This document shows positions 40,554 to 49,541 of a stretch of DNA of 64,000 nt, in pieces. The stretch lies in NCBI RefSeq assembly GCF_900105755.1, contig NZ_FNTQ01000001.1, positions 8,556,001 through 8,620,000 on the forward strand. Reading direction: 5' to 3'. The position numbers and the translations under genes are program-made. This stretch comes from Streptomyces sp. Ag109_O5-10. Its GTDB lineage: Bacteria > Actinomycetota > Actinomycetes > Streptomycetales > Streptomycetaceae. Positions within the stretch are counted from its first letter, which is position 1, and the number at the start of each line of letters is the position of its first letter. The notes beneath the pieces are model-generated. The model saw only the letters and a program-made list of their open reading frames with translations. It was not told the DNA's origin and did no database searches.

Positions 40554-42008
40554 TCAGGGCGCGATGCCGACCCCGTCGATCCTGCTCCACCGCTTCTGCT
40601 GCGCGGCCGTCATGGCGGGCCAGCTCAGCCCGCCCGGCCGCGGCCGGACCCGGGAGGCGTAGGAGGCGGGACGGAAGTCCGGGTCGTAGAAGCAGCCGGT
40701 GGCGTAGACCCGGTCGAACGCGGCGCACGAGCCCGCGATCGTCCCCGGCGTCGGCTTGCGGCCCGTGCGCACCCAACGGTCCAGCGCCGCGATCGAGTCG
40801 GCGTACTCCGCGTCGCTCAGCGAACTGTGCTCGGACTCGCGGGTGAACGTCTGCACGAGGTACCGGTCCCGGCCCGCGCCGCGCAGGGTGGCCCGGTAGG
40901 CCGCCTCGTGCTCCACGAACGCCGTCGGGTCGTCGATCGCGTGCATCGTGAGCACCGGTATCGACACCTTGCCGGTGAGGTCGCTGTCGTACGACAGGTC
41001 GCGTACCGCCGTCGGATCGGCGCTGAAGCGCTCGACCCCGGCGTTGAGCGCCTTGTCGTCGTGCGAACCCGAGTACCGCACGCCCTCGTTCGAGAACGGG
41101 TCACGGTCGCCGAGCCGGTCGTGCACGATGTCCCGGAACGTGAAGACCGCGAACCGCAGATGCGACTCCAGGGTGCGCTCGGGGACGCCGGTGACCGCGA
41201 GGATGTCGTCGAGGTTGCGCTGCTGGAGGGCGGTGCGCTCCCGCGGGTCCGAGGCGTAGCCCGTGCACTCCTGGAGCCGGGCGCGCAGTCCGGCCGTCGT
41301 CAGCGTCGAGTCCGCGCGCAGTCCCTGCCAGAGCGGGTACTGGGGTTCGGTCGGCCGGGGCATGTTGTGGCAGTAGTACTGGTAGACGACGCGGAGGTCG
41401 ACGCGGTAGTCGTAACCCCGGGAGCCGCCGCCGAGGACCCCGCTGGTGAGCAGTGCCCCGTCGTACGGTCCGCCCCGCTTCCCGTACACCTCGACGACCT
41501 TGGCGGCGACGTCCCCGCCCCAGGACTGGCCGTGCACGTAAGTCCGCCGCGGCTTACCGAAGTTCGCGACGAAGAGCCGGCGTAGGTTCTCGGTGTCCGC
41601 GGCGGCCGTCCGGGTGCCGTAGCCGCCCCGGCGGTAGGACGAACCCGCCCAGGCGTAGCCCTCCTTGACCATGACCGACCAGCGGGCCAGGTCGTCGACG
41701 CTGCGCGCCGGGTCCGAACCGGCGCCGAGGTCGGGGCCGCCGTGGGCGTGCACGACCAGGGAGCCGTTCCAGTGCCCGGGGACGGCGATGGCGTAGTAGG
41801 CGCCGTCGGCGCCCTGGCCGGTGTAGCAGGTGGCCCTGCCGTCGAGCTCCGCCGGGCAGGAGACGGCGGCCGGCGGCGGCGTCGCGGCCTGTGCGGGAGG
41901 GGCCCCGGCGAAGGCGGCGGTGAGGGCCGCCGCCAGCGAGGCGAGCAGTCCGGTACGTCGGCTGCGGCCCGTCCGGCGGACCCGTACGGGCGTTCTCGAC
42001 CTGTCCAC
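40554..42008 (-). CDS. Secreted alpha/beta hydrolase
   Basis: A 484-residue exported protein. The N-terminus has twin basic residues followed by a hydrophobic stretch and AQAAT (signal peptide of about 41 residues, possibly Tat-type because of the Arg-rich start). The alpha/beta hydrolase core shows the oxyanion region VVHAHGGPD, the nucleophile elbow GQSWGG, a probable acid Asp in MHAIDDPTAF and His in SEHSSL. Five Cys residues in the mature part suggest disulfides. Substrate could be an ester or a peptide; I do not recognise a specific subfamily. Confidence 0.82.
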   Translation of the reverse strand: MDRSRTPVRVRRTGRSRRTGLLASLAAALTAAFAGAPPAQAATPPPAAVSCPAELDGRATCYTGQGADGAYYAIAVPGHWNGSLVVHAHGGPDLGAGSDPARSVDDLARWSVMVKEGYAWAGSSYRRGGYGTRTAAADTENLRRLFVANFGKPRRTYVHGQSWGGDVAAKVVEVYGKRGGPYDGALLTSGVLGGGSRGYDYRVDLRVVYQYYCHNMPRPTEPQYPLWQGLRADSTLTTAGLRARLQECTGYASDPRERTALQQRNLDDILAVTGVPERTLESHLRFAVFTFRDIVHDRLGDRDPFSNEGVRYSGSHDDKALNAGVERFSADPTAVRDLSYDSDLTGKVSIPVLTMHAIDDPTAFVEHEAAYRATLRGAGRDRYLVQTFTRESEHSSLSDAEYADSIAALDRWVRTGRKPTPGTIAGSCAAFDRVYATGCFYDPDFRPASYASRVRPRPGGLSWPAMTAAQQKRWSRIDGVGIAP

Positions 42009-42059
42009 GGCGCGGCTCCCTGTCGTCGTCGGCGCTCCTTCGCGCCGTTCGCGGCGATG

Positions 42060-42228
42060 CTAGTGCCGCAACAGGCAACGTTCGCCCCGTCACGACGCCC
42101 GGCACGCACTCTCGCCGCACCGGCCGAAAGCCCAAGTACCTCCAGTACGAGGACTTCCGGCCGGCACGCCGAGAGCACGCACCGGACGCCGCTCCTTGAC
42201 GGGCAAACGTTGCCTGCCGCGGCACTAG
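42060..42228. mobile_element. 169-bp MITE-like element, nearly one long inverted repeat
   Basis: The element begins CTAGTGCCGCAACAGGCAAC and ends with the inverse GTTGCCTGCCGCGGCACTAG. The similarity between arms continues inward for about 75 bases with scattered mismatches and small indels, to a centre near CCTCCAGTACGAGG. It has no open frame for a transposase. Termini ending CTAG suggest TA-type target use. I recognise closely similar sequences as frequent intergenic repeats in Streptomyces. It lies between the hydrolase promoter region and the 3' end of the coxG-like gene. Confidence 0.85.
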
Positions 42229-42295
42229 GGAGCGGGCCGGGACCGGAACCATGGGCTCGGGCGTTGTGTTCATAGTGTTCGGCGGACGGAACACG

Positions 42296-42952
42296 TCACC
42301 GGTGCCGGGCGCGGTGCCCGGCGGGCCGCCGCCGGCGTCGGCACAGGCGGGCCGCCGTCACCGCGAGCACGGCGAGCACGGCGGCCACCGCGGCGGCCCG
42401 CTTGGCCACCGGTACCCCGGCGGTACGCAGCAGGTCGAGCGGCTCCGCCGGTTCGGCCTCCCCGACCTCCTCGCCCACCGGCTCCGGTTCGCCGCCGGGG
42501 CCGGGCGGCCGTTCCGCCAGCCGGGTCGCGAGGCAGTCCGCGAACTGTCTCACCAGCCGGTCGCCGACCTCCGACAGCACCCCACGGCCGAACTGCGCGG
42601 GGCGGCCGGTCACCGTGAGGTCGGTGCGCACCGACACCGCGGTACCGCCGTCGCGTGCGGTGAGCGTGCCGGTGACCGTGGCCCTGGCCGTGCCCTGCCC
42701 GCGGGTCTCCCGGCCGCTCGCCGCCAGCACCATCCGGTGGGCCGCCCCGTCCTGCTCCTCGAAGACCGCGGTGCCCCGGTAGGTCACGGTGACCGGGCCC
42801 ACCTTGACCTTCACCGAGCCGGTCACCGTCCGGCCGTCGTACTCCTCCACGACCGCGCCCGGCAGGCAGGGCGCGACCCGTTCGATGTCCAGGAGCGCGC
42901 GCCAGGCGTCGTCGACCGGGACGGGGACGCTGAACTCGTGGTGCAGTTCCAT
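42296..42952 (-). CDS. coxG: CoxG-like SRPBCC membrane-anchored protein
   Basis: A 218-residue protein: an SRPBCC domain (about 1-145, FSVPVPVDDAWRALLDIERVAPCLPG and PAQFGRGVLSEVGDRLVRQFA) is followed by an acidic Pro-rich linker and a single C-terminal membrane segment (about 185-205) with an Arg-rich end. The domain is that of carbon monoxide dehydrogenase subunit G, which in true CO oxidisers anchors the enzyme to the cytoplasmic membrane and links it to quinone. It is the last gene of the molybdenum hydroxylase operon. Confidence 0.9.
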   Translation of the reverse strand: MELHHEFSVPVPVDDAWRALLDIERVAPCLPGAVVEEYDGRTVTGSVKVKVGPVTVTYRGTAVFEEQDGAAHRMVLAASGRETRGQGTARATVTGTLTARDGGTAVSVRTDLTVTGRPAQFGRGVLSEVGDRLVRQFADCLATRLAERPPGPGGEPEPVGEEVGEAEPAEPLDLLRTAGVPVAKRAAAVAAVLAVLAVTAARLCRRRRRPAGHRARHR

Positions 42953-42986
42953 GACTCGCTCCTTCTGCTCCTCCTGGGGCTCCCGC

Positions 42987-44093
42987 TCAGTGGACGGCGG
43001 ACGCGTGGATGGCGCCGGTGGTCGTGGCCAGCGGCGCGCCGCTGCCGCCCCAGCGCAGGGCGACGATCTCGGCGGCGACGGAGACCGCGACCTCCTCCGG
43101 GGTACGGGCGCCGAGGTCCAGGCCGAGCGGCGAGCGCAGCCGGGACAGTTCGGCCTCGGTGAGACCGGACCCGGCCAGCCGGGCGCGCCGTTCGTCGTGG
43201 GTCCGGCGGCTGCCCATCGCCCCGATGTAGGCGGCCGGACGGCGCAACGCCTCCTCGAGGAGCGGCACGTCGAACTTCGGGTCGTGGGTGAGGACGCAGA
43301 TCACCGTGCGGTCGTCGGTGACGGTGCGGCTCAGGTAGCGGTGCGGCCAGTCGACGACGACCTCGACGGCGGCCGGGAAGCGCTTCGGGGTGGCGAAGAC
43401 CGGGCGGGCGTCGCAGACGGTGACCCGGTAGCCGAGGAAGTCGCCGATGCGGGCCACCGCGGCCGCGTAGTCGATCGCGCCGAACACCAGCATCCGGGGC
43501 GGCGGCGCGAACGACTGGAGGAACACGGTGACCGCGTCCTCGCGGCGTTCGCCGTGCGGGCCGTAGTGCCGCAGGACGGAGGCGCCGAGCGCGAGTTCGC
43601 CGCGCGCGTCGGCGGTGACGGCGACGTCGAGGCCGGTCGTGCCGAGCGAGCCCGCCGTCCGGTCCGGCCAGACGGCGAGCACGGCGCCCTGCCGGGCCGG
43701 CCCGTCCACCACCGTCGCCACGGTCACCGGCTCGCCCGCGGCGACCGACCCGGCCACCGCGCCGAACGCCGGGTCGGAGTCCGCGGTCACCGGCCTGACC
43801 AGCAGGGTGATCTCGCCGCCACAGGTCAGCCCGACCGCGAAGGCGTCCGCGTCGCTGTAGCCGAAGGTCTGCAGCGACGGCTCGCCGGTCGCGACGACCT
43901 CCTGGGCCAGCTCGAAGACGGCGCCCTCGACGCAGCCGCCGGAGACGCTGCCCACCACCTCGTCGTCAGGACCCACGGCCATGGCCGCACCGGGTCCGCG
44001 CGGTGCGCTGCGGCTGACCGCGACCACCGTGGCGAGGCCGAACGGGATCCCGGCCGCGTGCCACCCGGCCAGCGTCGGCAGAATCTCACGCAC
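42987..44093 (-). CDS. XdhC/CoxF-family molybdenum-cofactor maturation protein
   Basis: A 368-residue protein with an N-terminal XdhC/CoxI domain (GLATVVAVSRSAPRGPGAAM and SVSGGCVEGAVFE, with a conserved Cys) and a C-terminal Rossmann-like XdhC_C domain (VTVCDARPVFATPKRF and YIGAMGSRRTHDERRARL). Family members bind Moco and insert the terminal sulfido ligand or protect it before insertion into the large subunit. GTG 44093 overlaps the upstream gene by 8 bp. It fits the maturation module of the operon. Confidence 0.9.
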   Translation of the reverse strand: MREILPTLAGWHAAGIPFGLATVVAVSRSAPRGPGAAMAVGPDDEVVGSVSGGCVEGAVFELAQEVVATGEPSLQTFGYSDADAFAVGLTCGGEITLLVRPVTADSDPAFGAVAGSVAAGEPVTVATVVDGPARQGAVLAVWPDRTAGSLGTTGLDVAVTADARGELALGASVLRHYGPHGERREDAVTVFLQSFAPPPRMLVFGAIDYAAAVARIGDFLGYRVTVCDARPVFATPKRFPAAVEVVVDWPHRYLSRTVTDDRTVICVLTHDPKFDVPLLEEALRRPAAYIGAMGSRRTHDERRARLAGSGLTEAELSRLRSPLGLDLGARTPEEVAVSVAAEIVALRWGGSGAPLATTTGAIHASAVH

Positions 44094-45306
44094 CGTCCGC
44101 TCCCTTCCCCGGTCCTGCCTCGGGTGCTTTTCCGGGGCTTTTCCCGGGTCCCTGTGCCGGCGCGGCACCGGTCCGCGCCCCGCGTACCACCGCGGCTAGC
44201 CGCTCGAGCGCCGCCAGGCTGTGCCCCGCCACGAAGGCGTCCACGCTGGGCAGCGCCGCCGCCATCCCCGCCGCCAGCGGCGCGTAACCGGGCCGTGCCT
44301 TGCGCGGGTTCGCCCAGACCACCTGGTGGGCCAGGGCGTGCAGCCGGCGCATCTGCTCCCCGAGCAGCTCCGGATCGCCTCGCTCCCAGCCGTCCGAGAG
44401 CAGGACGACGATCGCCCCGCGCGCCATGCCGCGCTGCCCCCACCGGTTGAGGAACTCGCGCAGCAGCTCGCCGAGCCGGGTGCCGCCACGCCAGTCGGGG
44501 ACCGCGGCCGCGACCTCCGCCATCGCCAGGTCCGGGTCCCGGTGCGACAGTTCACGGGTCACCCGGGTCAGCCGGGTGCCGATCGTGAACACCTCCGTGC
44601 GGCCCGCGCGCACCGCCGCGTGCGCGAACCGCAGCAGCGCGTCGGCGTACGGGCCCATCGAACCGCTCACGTCGACGAGCAGCACCACCCGGCGCGGCCG
44701 GGCCACTCGCGCGTGCCGCCGCAGCAGGGCCGGTTCCCCGCCGCGCCGCAGCAACTCCCGTACGGTGCGCCGCGGATCGACCTCCCCACGCCTGGCCGGC
44801 CGGCGCCGCGCCGAGCGGCGGGTCTGCCCTTCGAGCGTGAACGCGGCCAGCAGGCGCCGCAGTTGGGCCCGCTCGGCGGGATCCAGCTCGGTGACGTCAC
44901 GGTGCCGAAGGACTTCGGCGGAGCTGGCGAGGACGGCGGTGGGCGGCCCCGGCGGCTCGCTCTCGCCACCGGTACGGGGTGCCGTGGCCGTCTCCCGGGC
45001 GACGAGCCGCAGCCGGGGCGCGGGAGCGGTGCCCAGCGGCAGCCGGGCCGGAGCCGGGGACGGACCGAAGTATGCGGCGAACACCCTGTCGTACCGCTCC
45101 AGGTCGTCGTGGCCGCCGCACAGCGTCGCCCGCCCCGCCCAGTACACGTCCGGGCGCACCCCGGGCCGCAGGGCGGCCACGGCGCGCAGGAACGCGTACC
45201 CGCGCTCCGCGCTCGCGTCCACCCCCGCCGCCCGCAACGCCCTTACGAAACCCAGCAGTACGGCATCCGCCGGCACCCCGGCCGTGCTGGACAGCGCCGC
45301 GCCCAC
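44086..45306 (-). CDS. coxE: CoxE-like von Willebrand A domain protein
   Basis: A 406-residue protein with a helical N-terminus and a C-terminal vWA domain carrying the MIDAS motif LLVDVSGSMG (DxSxS). The tail after about residue 385 is Gly/Pro/Lys-rich and disordered. In CO dehydrogenase operons this CoxE protein works with the MoxR-type ATPase encoded next door as a chaperone pair; in Oligotropha it helps install the Mo-Cu centre. It starts with GTG and lies 6 bp after the ATPase gene. Confidence 0.88.
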   Translation of the reverse strand: MGAALSSTAGVPADAVLLGFVRALRAAGVDASAERGYAFLRAVAALRPGVRPDVYWAGRATLCGGHDDLERYDRVFAAYFGPSPAPARLPLGTAPAPRLRLVARETATAPRTGGESEPPGPPTAVLASSAEVLRHRDVTELDPAERAQLRRLLAAFTLEGQTRRSARRRPARRGEVDPRRTVRELLRRGGEPALLRRHARVARPRRVVLLVDVSGSMGPYADALLRFAHAAVRAGRTEVFTIGTRLTRVTRELSHRDPDLAMAEVAAAVPDWRGGTRLGELLREFLNRWGQRGMARGAIVVLLSDGWERGDPELLGEQMRRLHALAHQVVWANPRKARPGYAPLAAGMAAALPSVDAFVAGHSLAALERLAAVVRGARTGAAPAQGPGKSPGKAPEAGPGKGADGA

Positions 45307-45312
45307 GCCAGG

Positions 45313-46203
45313 TCACCCGCCCCGGGCCGCGAGGACCGCCGAGAGATCGAGCCCGCGCGCCCGCTCCGTGTCCTCCCGGTACTTCAGCACCGAACCCAGT
45401 GTCGCCACGGCCAGTTCGGCGTCCACCTCGCTCGCCCCCAGCGCGTCCAGCGCCTCCGCCCAGTCCAGCGTCTCCGCGACGCCCGGCGGCTTGACCAGGT
45501 CCGCGCCGCGCAGCGCCTGCACGAGCGCCGTGACCTGTTCGGCCAGGTGGGCCGACACCTGTGGCAGCCGGCGGCGCACGATGGCCAGTTCGCGGGCGAA
45601 CGAGGGATGGTCGAACCAGTGGTACAGGCACCGCCGCTTCAGCGCGTCGTGCACCTCGCGGGTCCGGTTCGAGGTCAGCACCACCACCGGCGGCACCTCG
45701 GCGCGCAGCGTGCCCAGCTCCGGGATCGTCACCGAGTACTCGGACAGCAATTCGAGGAGGAACGCCTCGAACTCGTCGTCGGCCCGGTCGATCTCGTCGA
45801 CCAGCAGCACCGACGGATGCCGCTGGAGCGCCAGCAGCAGCGGCCGGGCGATCAGGAAGCGCCGGTCGTACAGCTCGCTCTCCAGCCGCTCCGCGTCCTG
45901 CACGCCCGCCGCCTCGGCGGCCCGCAGGTGCAGCAGCTGGCGCGGGAAGTCCCAGTCGTACAGGGCCTGGGAGGCGTCGATGCCCTCGTGGCACTGCAGC
46001 CGGATCAGCGGTGCGCCCAGCGCCTGAGCGAGGGCGGCGGCGAGCGCGGTCTTGCCCACGCCGGCGTCGCCCTCACAGAACAGCGGCCGGTGCAGTCTGA
46101 GGGCCAGGAAGCAGGTGACGGCCAGCCCTTCGTCGACGAGGTACCCCGTCTCCGCAAGCCGGGCCCCCACCTGCTCCGGGTCGTCCATCGGGGGAATCGG
46201 CAC
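45313..46203 (-). CDS. coxD: CoxD-like MoxR-family AAA ATPase
   Basis: A 296-residue AAA+ ATPase. Walker A is GDAGVGKTALA, Walker B is VLLVDEIDRAD, the sensor region is VVVLTSNRTREVHDALKRRC (with the arginine finger) and the lid follows. MoxR ATPases act with vWA proteins to remodel and activate metalloenzymes. Translation starts at GTG 46203, directly after the stop of the FAD subunit gene. Confidence 0.9.
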   Translation of the reverse strand: MPIPPMDDPEQVGARLAETGYLVDEGLAVTCFLALRLHRPLFCEGDAGVGKTALAAALAQALGAPLIRLQCHEGIDASQALYDWDFPRQLLHLRAAEAAGVQDAERLESELYDRRFLIARPLLLALQRHPSVLLVDEIDRADDEFEAFLLELLSEYSVTIPELGTLRAEVPPVVVLTSNRTREVHDALKRRCLYHWFDHPSFARELAIVRRRLPQVSAHLAEQVTALVQALRGADLVKPPGVAETLDWAEALDALGASEVDAELAVATLGSVLKYREDTERARGLDLSAVLAARGG

Positions 46204-47058
46204 TCACCCCATTCCGGCGGCGGTCAGCACGGCCCGCCTGGTCAGCACCCGTGCGAGGTGCTGCCGGTACTCGGGCGAGGCCGACAGGTCCTGGGAGGGC
46301 CGGGTGCCCTCGGCGGCGGCCTCGGCGGCGCGGGCCACGGCCTGCGGGCCGTCGGCACCGGACAGCGCCTGCTCGGCCGCGGCGGCCCGCAGCGGGGTGG
46401 AGCCCATGTTGGTGAGCCCGACGCGCGCCTCGGCGATGTGCCCGTCGTCCCGCCGCACCAGCGCGGCGACCCCGACGATCGCCCAGGACTGCGCGACCGC
46501 GTGGAACTTCTCGTAGTGGAAGCCCCAGCCGTCCGTCTTCGGGATCCGCACCTCCACCAGGAGTTCGTCGGGCGCGAGCGCCGACTGGAGGTAGTCGACG
46601 AAGAACTCCCGGGCCGGGATCGTACGCCGCCCGCCCGGCCCGGCGACCACCAGTTCGGCGTCGAGGGCGAGCGCCACGGCGGGCAGGTCCCCGGCCGGGT
46701 CGGCGTGCGCGAGGGACCCGCCGAGGGTGCCGCGGTGCCGTACGGCGGGATCGGCGACGGTGGCCGTGGCCGCCGCCAGCAGCCCGGCGTGCCGCCGCAC
46801 CAGCGGGTCGTGGACGACGTCGTGGTGGGTGGTCAGCGCGCCGACGGCGAGCGTGTCGCCGTCCTCGCGGACCCCGCGCAGCTCCGGGATCCGGCCGACG
46901 TCCACGACCAGCTCCGGGAAGGCGAGCCGCAGGCGCAGCAGCGGCAGCAGGCTCTGCCCGCCGGCCAGCACCTTCGCCTCCTCGCCCGCGTCGGCGAGCG
47001 CGCCCACCGCCTCGTCGACGGTGGCCGGACGGGTGTACTCGAACGTGGGGGGAATCAT
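46204..47058 (-). CDS. coxM: FAD-binding medium subunit of a molybdenum hydroxylase (CoxM/CutM-like)
   Basis: A 284-residue flavoprotein subunit. FAD-binding motifs AGGQSLLP (near residue 32) and the TLGGSLAHADPAGDLP region (near 111) are complete, and the C-terminal CO_deh_flav_C domain is present. It carries electrons from the Fe-S subunit to the external acceptor. The ATG overlaps the large-subunit stop by ATGA. Gene order small-large-medium in transcription differs from the classic medium-small-large of form I CO dehydrogenase and agrees with form II operons. Confidence 0.92.
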   Translation of the reverse strand: MIPPTFEYTRPATVDEAVGALADAGEEAKVLAGGQSLLPLLRLRLAFPELVVDVGRIPELRGVREDGDTLAVGALTTHHDVVHDPLVRRHAGLLAAATATVADPAVRHRGTLGGSLAHADPAGDLPAVALALDAELVVAGPGGRRTIPAREFFVDYLQSALAPDELLVEVRIPKTDGWGFHYEKFHAVAQSWAIVGVAALVRRDDGHIAEARVGLTNMGSTPLRAAAAEQALSGADGPQAVARAAEAAAEGTRPSQDLSASPEYRQHLARVLTRRAVLTAAGMG

Positions 47059-49541
47059 GCGGAGCCCTCCTCACCGTACTGACCCAGGTCACCGGAGCGG
47101 GCGGCCTGCCCGGACTGGCCCGACCGCGCGGGACCGGTGCCGCCGGCCTCCTCGCCGGTACCGCCCCGGCCGGCGCGGGCGGCCCGCACGGCCTGCCACA
47201 CCCGGTGCGGCGAGCACGGCATCCGCACGTCGGTGACGCCCAGCGGACGCAGCGCGTCCACCACGGCGTTGACCACCGCGGGCGTCGACGCGATCGTCCC
47301 GGCCTCGCCGACTCCCTTGACGCCCATGGCGTTCGAGGTCGCCGGGGTCTCCGTCCGGTCGGTGACGAAGTCCGGCAGGTCCGCCGCCGACGGCACCAGG
47401 TAGTCGGCCATGGTCCCGGAGACGAGGTTGCCCTCCTCGTCGTAGACGGCCTCCTCGTACAGCGCCTGCGCGATGCCCTGCGCGAGCCCGCCGTGCACCT
47501 GGCCCTCGACGATCATCGGGTTGACGACATGGCCGACGTCGTCCACGCAGACGTACGACCTGATCCTCGTCTTCCCGGTCTCGGTGTCGACCTCGACGGC
47601 GCACAGGTGGGTGCCGTGCGGGTAGGAGAAGTTCTCCGGGTCGACGACCGTCTCGGCGTTGATGGACGCTTCGACCCCGTCGGGCAGGTCGTGGCCGGTG
47701 AACGCCTCGAAGGCGATCTCCTGGATGGTCTTCCGCGCCTCCGGCGAGCCCTTCACGGCGAACACGCCGTCCGTGAACTCCAGGTCCTGCTCGCTGGCCT
47801 CCAGCAGGTGCGCGGCGACCTTGCGCGCCTTCTCGACCACCTGCGTCGCCGCCCGGTGCACGGCCTCGCCGCCGACGGCCAGCGACCGCGAGCCGTAGGT
47901 GTCCATGCCCTGCGGGGAGGACCGGGTGTCGCCGTGCACCACCTCGACGTCCTCGAACGGCACGCCCAGCACGTCGGCCGCGATCTGGCTCCAGCAGGTC
48001 TCGTGCCCCTGCCCGTGCGGACTGGTCCCGGTGACGACCTCGACCTTTCCGGTGGGCAGCATGCGGATGCTCGCCGCCTCCCAGCCGCCGGCCGCGTAGC
48101 GCAGGTCGCGCAGGACCCGGCTCGGGGCCAGCCCGCACATCTCCGTGAACGTGGACACGCCGATACCGAGGCGTACGGTGTCGCCGCGTTCGTCGCGCTT
48201 CTGCTGCTCGGCGCGCAGGTCGTCGTACCCGAACAGGGCGAGAGCCTTGTCGGTGGCCGCCTCGTAGTCGCCGCTGTCGTAGGTCAGCCCGGCGATGGTG
48301 GTGTACGGGAACTCCTCGTGCCGGATCCAGTTCCGGCGCCGCAACTCCACGGGATCCAGGTCGAGTTCGGCGGCCAGCTCGTCCATGATCCGCTCGATGG
48401 CGAAGGTCGCCTCCGGGCGCCCGGCACCACGGTAGGCGTCGGTGGGGGTGCGGGTGGTGAAGACGCCGGTGCAGGTGAATTCGTAGGCGTCCATCTTGTA
48501 GATCGCGGGGTACATGAAGGCGCCGAGGATCGGGATGCCCGGGGTGACCAGCATCAGGTAGGCGCCCATGTCGGCGGTCAGGTCCACCTTCAGGCCGAGC
48601 AGCCGGCCCTCGCGGGTGGCGGCGACCTCGATGTCCTGGATCATGCCGCGGCCGTGGTGGGTGGCGAGGTAGCCCTCGGAGCGGGACTCCGTCCACTTGA
48701 CGGGTCGGCCCAGCCTGCGGGCGATCGCGAGGGCGAGGGCCTCCTCCCCGTACACCTGGAGCTTGGAGCCGAAGCCGCCCCCCACGTCCGGGGCGATCAC
48801 CCGGATCTTCTGCTCGGGGATGCCGGTGACGGTGGCCAGCATGATCCGCAGGATGTGCGGGATCTGGGTCGCCGAGTAGACCGTGTACTCGCCGGAGGCG
48901 GCGATCGGGGTGACCACGACCGCGCGCGGCTCCATGGCGTTGGGGATCAGCCGCTGCTGGTGGTAGCGGCGCTTGAGGGTGACCTCGGCGCGCTGCCGTA
49001 CCGCCTCGAAGCTCTCGCCGGTGGCGAGCGGCCAGGTGTAGCAGCGGTTGGTGCCCTTGTCGGCGTGGACCAGCGGGGCGTCGTCGGCGAGGGCGGCCTC
49101 CAGGTCGAGGACCGGGGGCAGCGGGTCGTAGTCGACCTCCACCGCCTCCAGCGCGTCGGCGGCGGCGTACCGGTCGCGGGCCACCACGACGGCCACCGGG
49201 TCGCCGGCGTGCCGGACCTCGTCGACGGCGATCGGCGGGTGGTCGGGCAGCACGATGTCCTCGGTGACCGGCCAGGCGCAGGGCAGCGAACCCAGGCCCT
49301 CGGCGAGGTCGGCGCCGGTGAACGCGGCGACGACGCCGGGGCGTTCGAGGGCGGGGGAGACGTCCACACGCGTGATGCGGGCGTGCGCCATCGGGCTGCG
49401 CAGGACGGCCAGGTGGAGCAGTCCGGCGACCTGGATGTTGTCGGTCCAGTTGGTCTGGCCGGTGATCAGCCGGGCGTCCTCCTTGCGCAGCCGGGCGCGG
49501 CCGATCTCGTGCGCTGCGGACCGTACGGCCTGGTCGGTCAT
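47055..49541 (-). CDS. coxL: Molybdopterin-binding large subunit, form II CO dehydrogenase-like
   Basis: An 828-residue molybdenum hydroxylase catalytic subunit binding Mo-MCD. The active-site loop reads AYRGAGR (in TPTDAYRGAGRPEA), the form II signature; the Cys of form I (AYxCSFR), which ligates Cu in true CO dehydrogenase, is absent. Other cofactor motifs (GGGFGSK, TSPHGQGHETCWSQ and the C-terminal GVKGVGEAGT with the catalytic Glu) are intact. The tail after about residue 790 is Gly/Ser-rich. It probably oxidises an aldehyde, purine or other heterocycle; CO oxidation is unproven for this form. It overlaps the small-subunit gene by ATGA. Confidence 0.92.
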   Translation of the reverse strand: MTDQAVRSAAHEIGRARLRKEDARLITGQTNWTDNIQVAGLLHLAVLRSPMAHARITRVDVSPALERPGVVAAFTGADLAEGLGSLPCAWPVTEDIVLPDHPPIAVDEVRHAGDPVAVVVARDRYAAADALEAVEVDYDPLPPVLDLEAALADDAPLVHADKGTNRCYTWPLATGESFEAVRQRAEVTLKRRYHQQRLIPNAMEPRAVVVTPIAASGEYTVYSATQIPHILRIMLATVTGIPEQKIRVIAPDVGGGFGSKLQVYGEEALALAIARRLGRPVKWTESRSEGYLATHHGRGMIQDIEVAATREGRLLGLKVDLTADMGAYLMLVTPGIPILGAFMYPAIYKMDAYEFTCTGVFTTRTPTDAYRGAGRPEATFAIERIMDELAAELDLDPVELRRRNWIRHEEFPYTTIAGLTYDSGDYEAATDKALALFGYDDLRAEQQKRDERGDTVRLGIGVSTFTEMCGLAPSRVLRDLRYAAGGWEAASIRMLPTGKVEVVTGTSPHGQGHETCWSQIAADVLGVPFEDVEVVHGDTRSSPQGMDTYGSRSLAVGGEAVHRAATQVVEKARKVAAHLLEASEQDLEFTDGVFAVKGSPEARKTIQEIAFEAFTGHDLPDGVEASINAETVVDPENFSYPHGTHLCAVEVDTETGKTRIRSYVCVDDVGHVVNPMIVEGQVHGGLAQGIAQALYEEAVYDEEGNLVSGTMADYLVPSAADLPDFVTDRTETPATSNAMGVKGVGEAGTIASTPAVVNAVVDALRPLGVTDVRMPCSPHRVWQAVRAARAGRGGTGEEAGGTGPARSGQSGQAARSGDLGQYGEEGSA

